A stretch of DNA of 64,000 nucleotides from Pseudomonas fluorescens (GTDB lineage Bacteria; Pseudomonadota; Gammaproteobacteria; Pseudomonadales; Pseudomonadaceae): the NCBI RefSeq assembly GCF_001708445.1, contig NZ_CP015637.1, forward strand, positions 496,001 to 560,000. The letters run 5' to 3'. The notes under the pieces were generated by a model that was not told the origin of the DNA, did no database searches, and saw only the letters and a program-made list of their open reading frames with translations. Shown here in pieces: positions 63,043 to 64,000 of the stretch. The position numbers and the translations under genes are program-made. Position 1 is the stretch's first letter. Each line of letters begins with the position of its first letter.

Positions 63043-64000
63043 TCAGGGCTTTGTACGGGTCTCATGCATCCGCGCCAACTGCCGTTCCAGCATCGATGGA
63101 TACGGCTCCATCAAGCGCTCCACACAACTGGCGCCTTCTGGGCTGGCAATGGGGCGAATACGCGCGCGTTGGCGAATCAGCGTGTCTTCGCTGATCTTGC
63201 GCTCCACCAGCAGGAGATTGCGGCTGTGTTGGGACAGGGCCAGCGCATCCTGGGCGATCTCGGTCAGCAGCAGGTCGATCTGGCTCATGCCAAACAGGTC
63301 GTCACCCACCGTCAGGCCCAGTTGCAGTTGCAAGGTGATGCCGCTGTCGGCCACTTCGATCTGCAATTCATGGCCCAGGGCGCGCAGCAGCTCGCCGCAG
63401 CAGATGGCGTTGGTCAGGTAGTCTTCGCCGCTGTCTTCGCTGTGGAACAGCATCAACGTGCTGCCGTCGTTCAGGGTGTGCAGCTCGCTCTGGTAGAGCG
63501 AGGCGGCCTGGTCGAGGCAATCGCGGTAGCGTTCCAGTAATTCGGTCAGGCGGGCGCGGGGCAGGCGGCGCAGTTGGTCCTGGGCGCCCAATTGCACGGC
63601 CAGTACGGCGCTGTGCTGGGGCTCGGCGTTCTTCGCTGGCACGGGCTTGGGCGCAACGGCGGTGCTGGCCGAGGTGTCGCGCAGGTCGGCGAATGGGTCT
63701 TCGTCGTCCAGCTCGTCTTCTTCGGCCCGGATCACATGGCGTGGCGCTGGTTTCAGGCCGGCTACCGGAGGGCGCTCGTCGAAGCCCGGGTCGCGCAGGT
63801 CGTGTACTTCGAACTCGGGTTCGTCGTCGAACTCGGGCTCGGGTTCAATCTCGCGTACCACCGGTTCCGGAGCGAAGCTGGCATGAAGTTGGCGCGCAAG
63901 GTCGCCGATTTCGTCCTGGCGATCGGTGGCCGGGGTATGTTCGTCGATATCCCGCAGCCAGATGCGCAGTTGCATCAGTGGCGTCGAGATATGCCGCCCC
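63043..64000 (-). CDS. HAMP-domain protein, C-terminal part (5' end outside window)
   Basis: The frame runs off the right edge, so the start is missing. The first visible residues, ISTPLMQLRIWLRDIDEH, then QDEIGDLARQLHASF, are a HAMP linker, implying a membrane sensor-like N-terminus. A strongly acidic linker follows (EPEPEFDDEPEFEVHD), then about 180 residues with TELLERYRDCLDQAASLYQSELHTLNDGSTLMLFH that resemble a nucleotide-cyclase-like or regulatory fold without visible catalytic residues. No kinase or methyl-accepting region is seen in the 319 residues present. By position it matches a conserved gene (PA4961) near serB. Confidence 0.75.
   Translation of the reverse strand, partial: GRHISTPLMQLRIWLRDIDEHTPATDRQDEIGDLARQLHASFAPEPVVREIEPEPEFDDEPEFEVHDLRDPGFDERPPVAGLKPAPRHVIRAEEDELDDEDPFADLRDTSASTAVAPKPVPAKNAEPQHSAVLAVQLGAQDQLRRLPRARLTELLERYRDCLDQAASLYQSELHTLNDGSTLMLFHSEDSGEDYLTNAICCGELLRALGHELQIEVADSGITLQLQLGLTVGDDLFGMSQIDLLLTEIAQDALALSQHSRNLLLVERKISEDTLIRQRARIRPIASPEGASCVERLMEPYPSMLERQLARMHETRTKP

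Overview
The window is high-GC DNA from a Pseudomonas of the P. fluorescens complex. Three things point there. The gene order msrA-dipA-aceF-aceE-glnE-waaF-waaC-waaG-waaP followed by LPS genes, msbA, hldE, waaA, a TolC-type gene, thiC, nudF, cpdA, parE and parC matches, from memory, a long stretch of the P. aeruginosa chromosome around PA5018 to PA4961. The proteins are Pseudomonas-like throughout. The spacers carry 89-bp REPINs with the REP core TGTGGGAGGGGGCTTGCCCC, typical of P. fluorescens strains. I saw no tRNA, rRNA, CRISPR array, prophage or complete insertion sequence. Comparisons with P. aeruginosa are recalled, not computed.

Layout. 1-2789: the end of an unidentified gene, its terminator, and a T6SS spike gene (vgrG) coupled to a DUF4123 adaptor with no effector gene after it. 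2775-8661: metY, rlmJ, a REPIN, msrA and the c-di-GMP phosphodiesterase gene dipA. 8869-13661: pyruvate dehydrogenase genes aceE-aceF on the minus strand, with a promoter flanked by two GntR/FadR-type palindromes. 13662-16601: glnE. 16656-23620: a tightly overlapping LPS inner-core operon (waaF, waaC, waaG, waaP and three further kinase-like genes). 23621-28744: an interruption holding a small open frame, a candidate sRNA on the minus strand, and a ribose-type ABC transporter of unknown ligand. 29069-37131: LPS decoration and capping (carbamoyltransferase, mig-14-like, PIG-L deacetylase, two glycosyltransferases, and a fusion of O-antigen ligase with a kinase-like domain). 37277-41552: msbA, hldE and a sugar epimerase. 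41626-45042: a conserved protein, aldo/keto reductase and FAD oxidoreductase, then an SMR transporter divergent from a LysR regulator. 46060-48900: waaA, a REPIN and an opmH/tolC gene. 49101-52725: a TPP riboswitch, thiC and the HMP transporter cytX. 52694-55605: a lipoprotein, nudF, a DUF1249 gene and cpdA. 55717-61617: a YqiA-like hydrolase, parE, a phytase-like exported protein and parC. 61920-64000: a PqiC-type lipoprotein, a REPIN broken by a 212-bp MITE, and the 3' part of a HAMP-domain protein gene.

How the genes work together. About 25 kb builds the cell envelope. HldE makes the heptose precursor. WaaA adds Kdo, WaaC and WaaF add heptose, WaaG adds hexose. WaaP and its relatives phosphorylate the core, and the carbamoyltransferase and deacetylase probably modify it. 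Ssg and a WapR-like enzyme extend it, MsbA flips lipid A-core, and WaaL attaches O antigen. Six protein-kinase-like domains are encoded in this block; two lack the usual catalytic Asp.

The most distinctive observations are the MITE with perfect 18-bp ends and a 10-bp target duplication in a REP hairpin, the WaaL-kinase fusion with Ser at the catalytic Asp position, the paired operators on the aceE promoter, a sigma70-driven sRNA candidate near 24.0 kb, an operator-like inverted repeat between the SMR and LysR genes, and the effectorless vgrG-adaptor pair.
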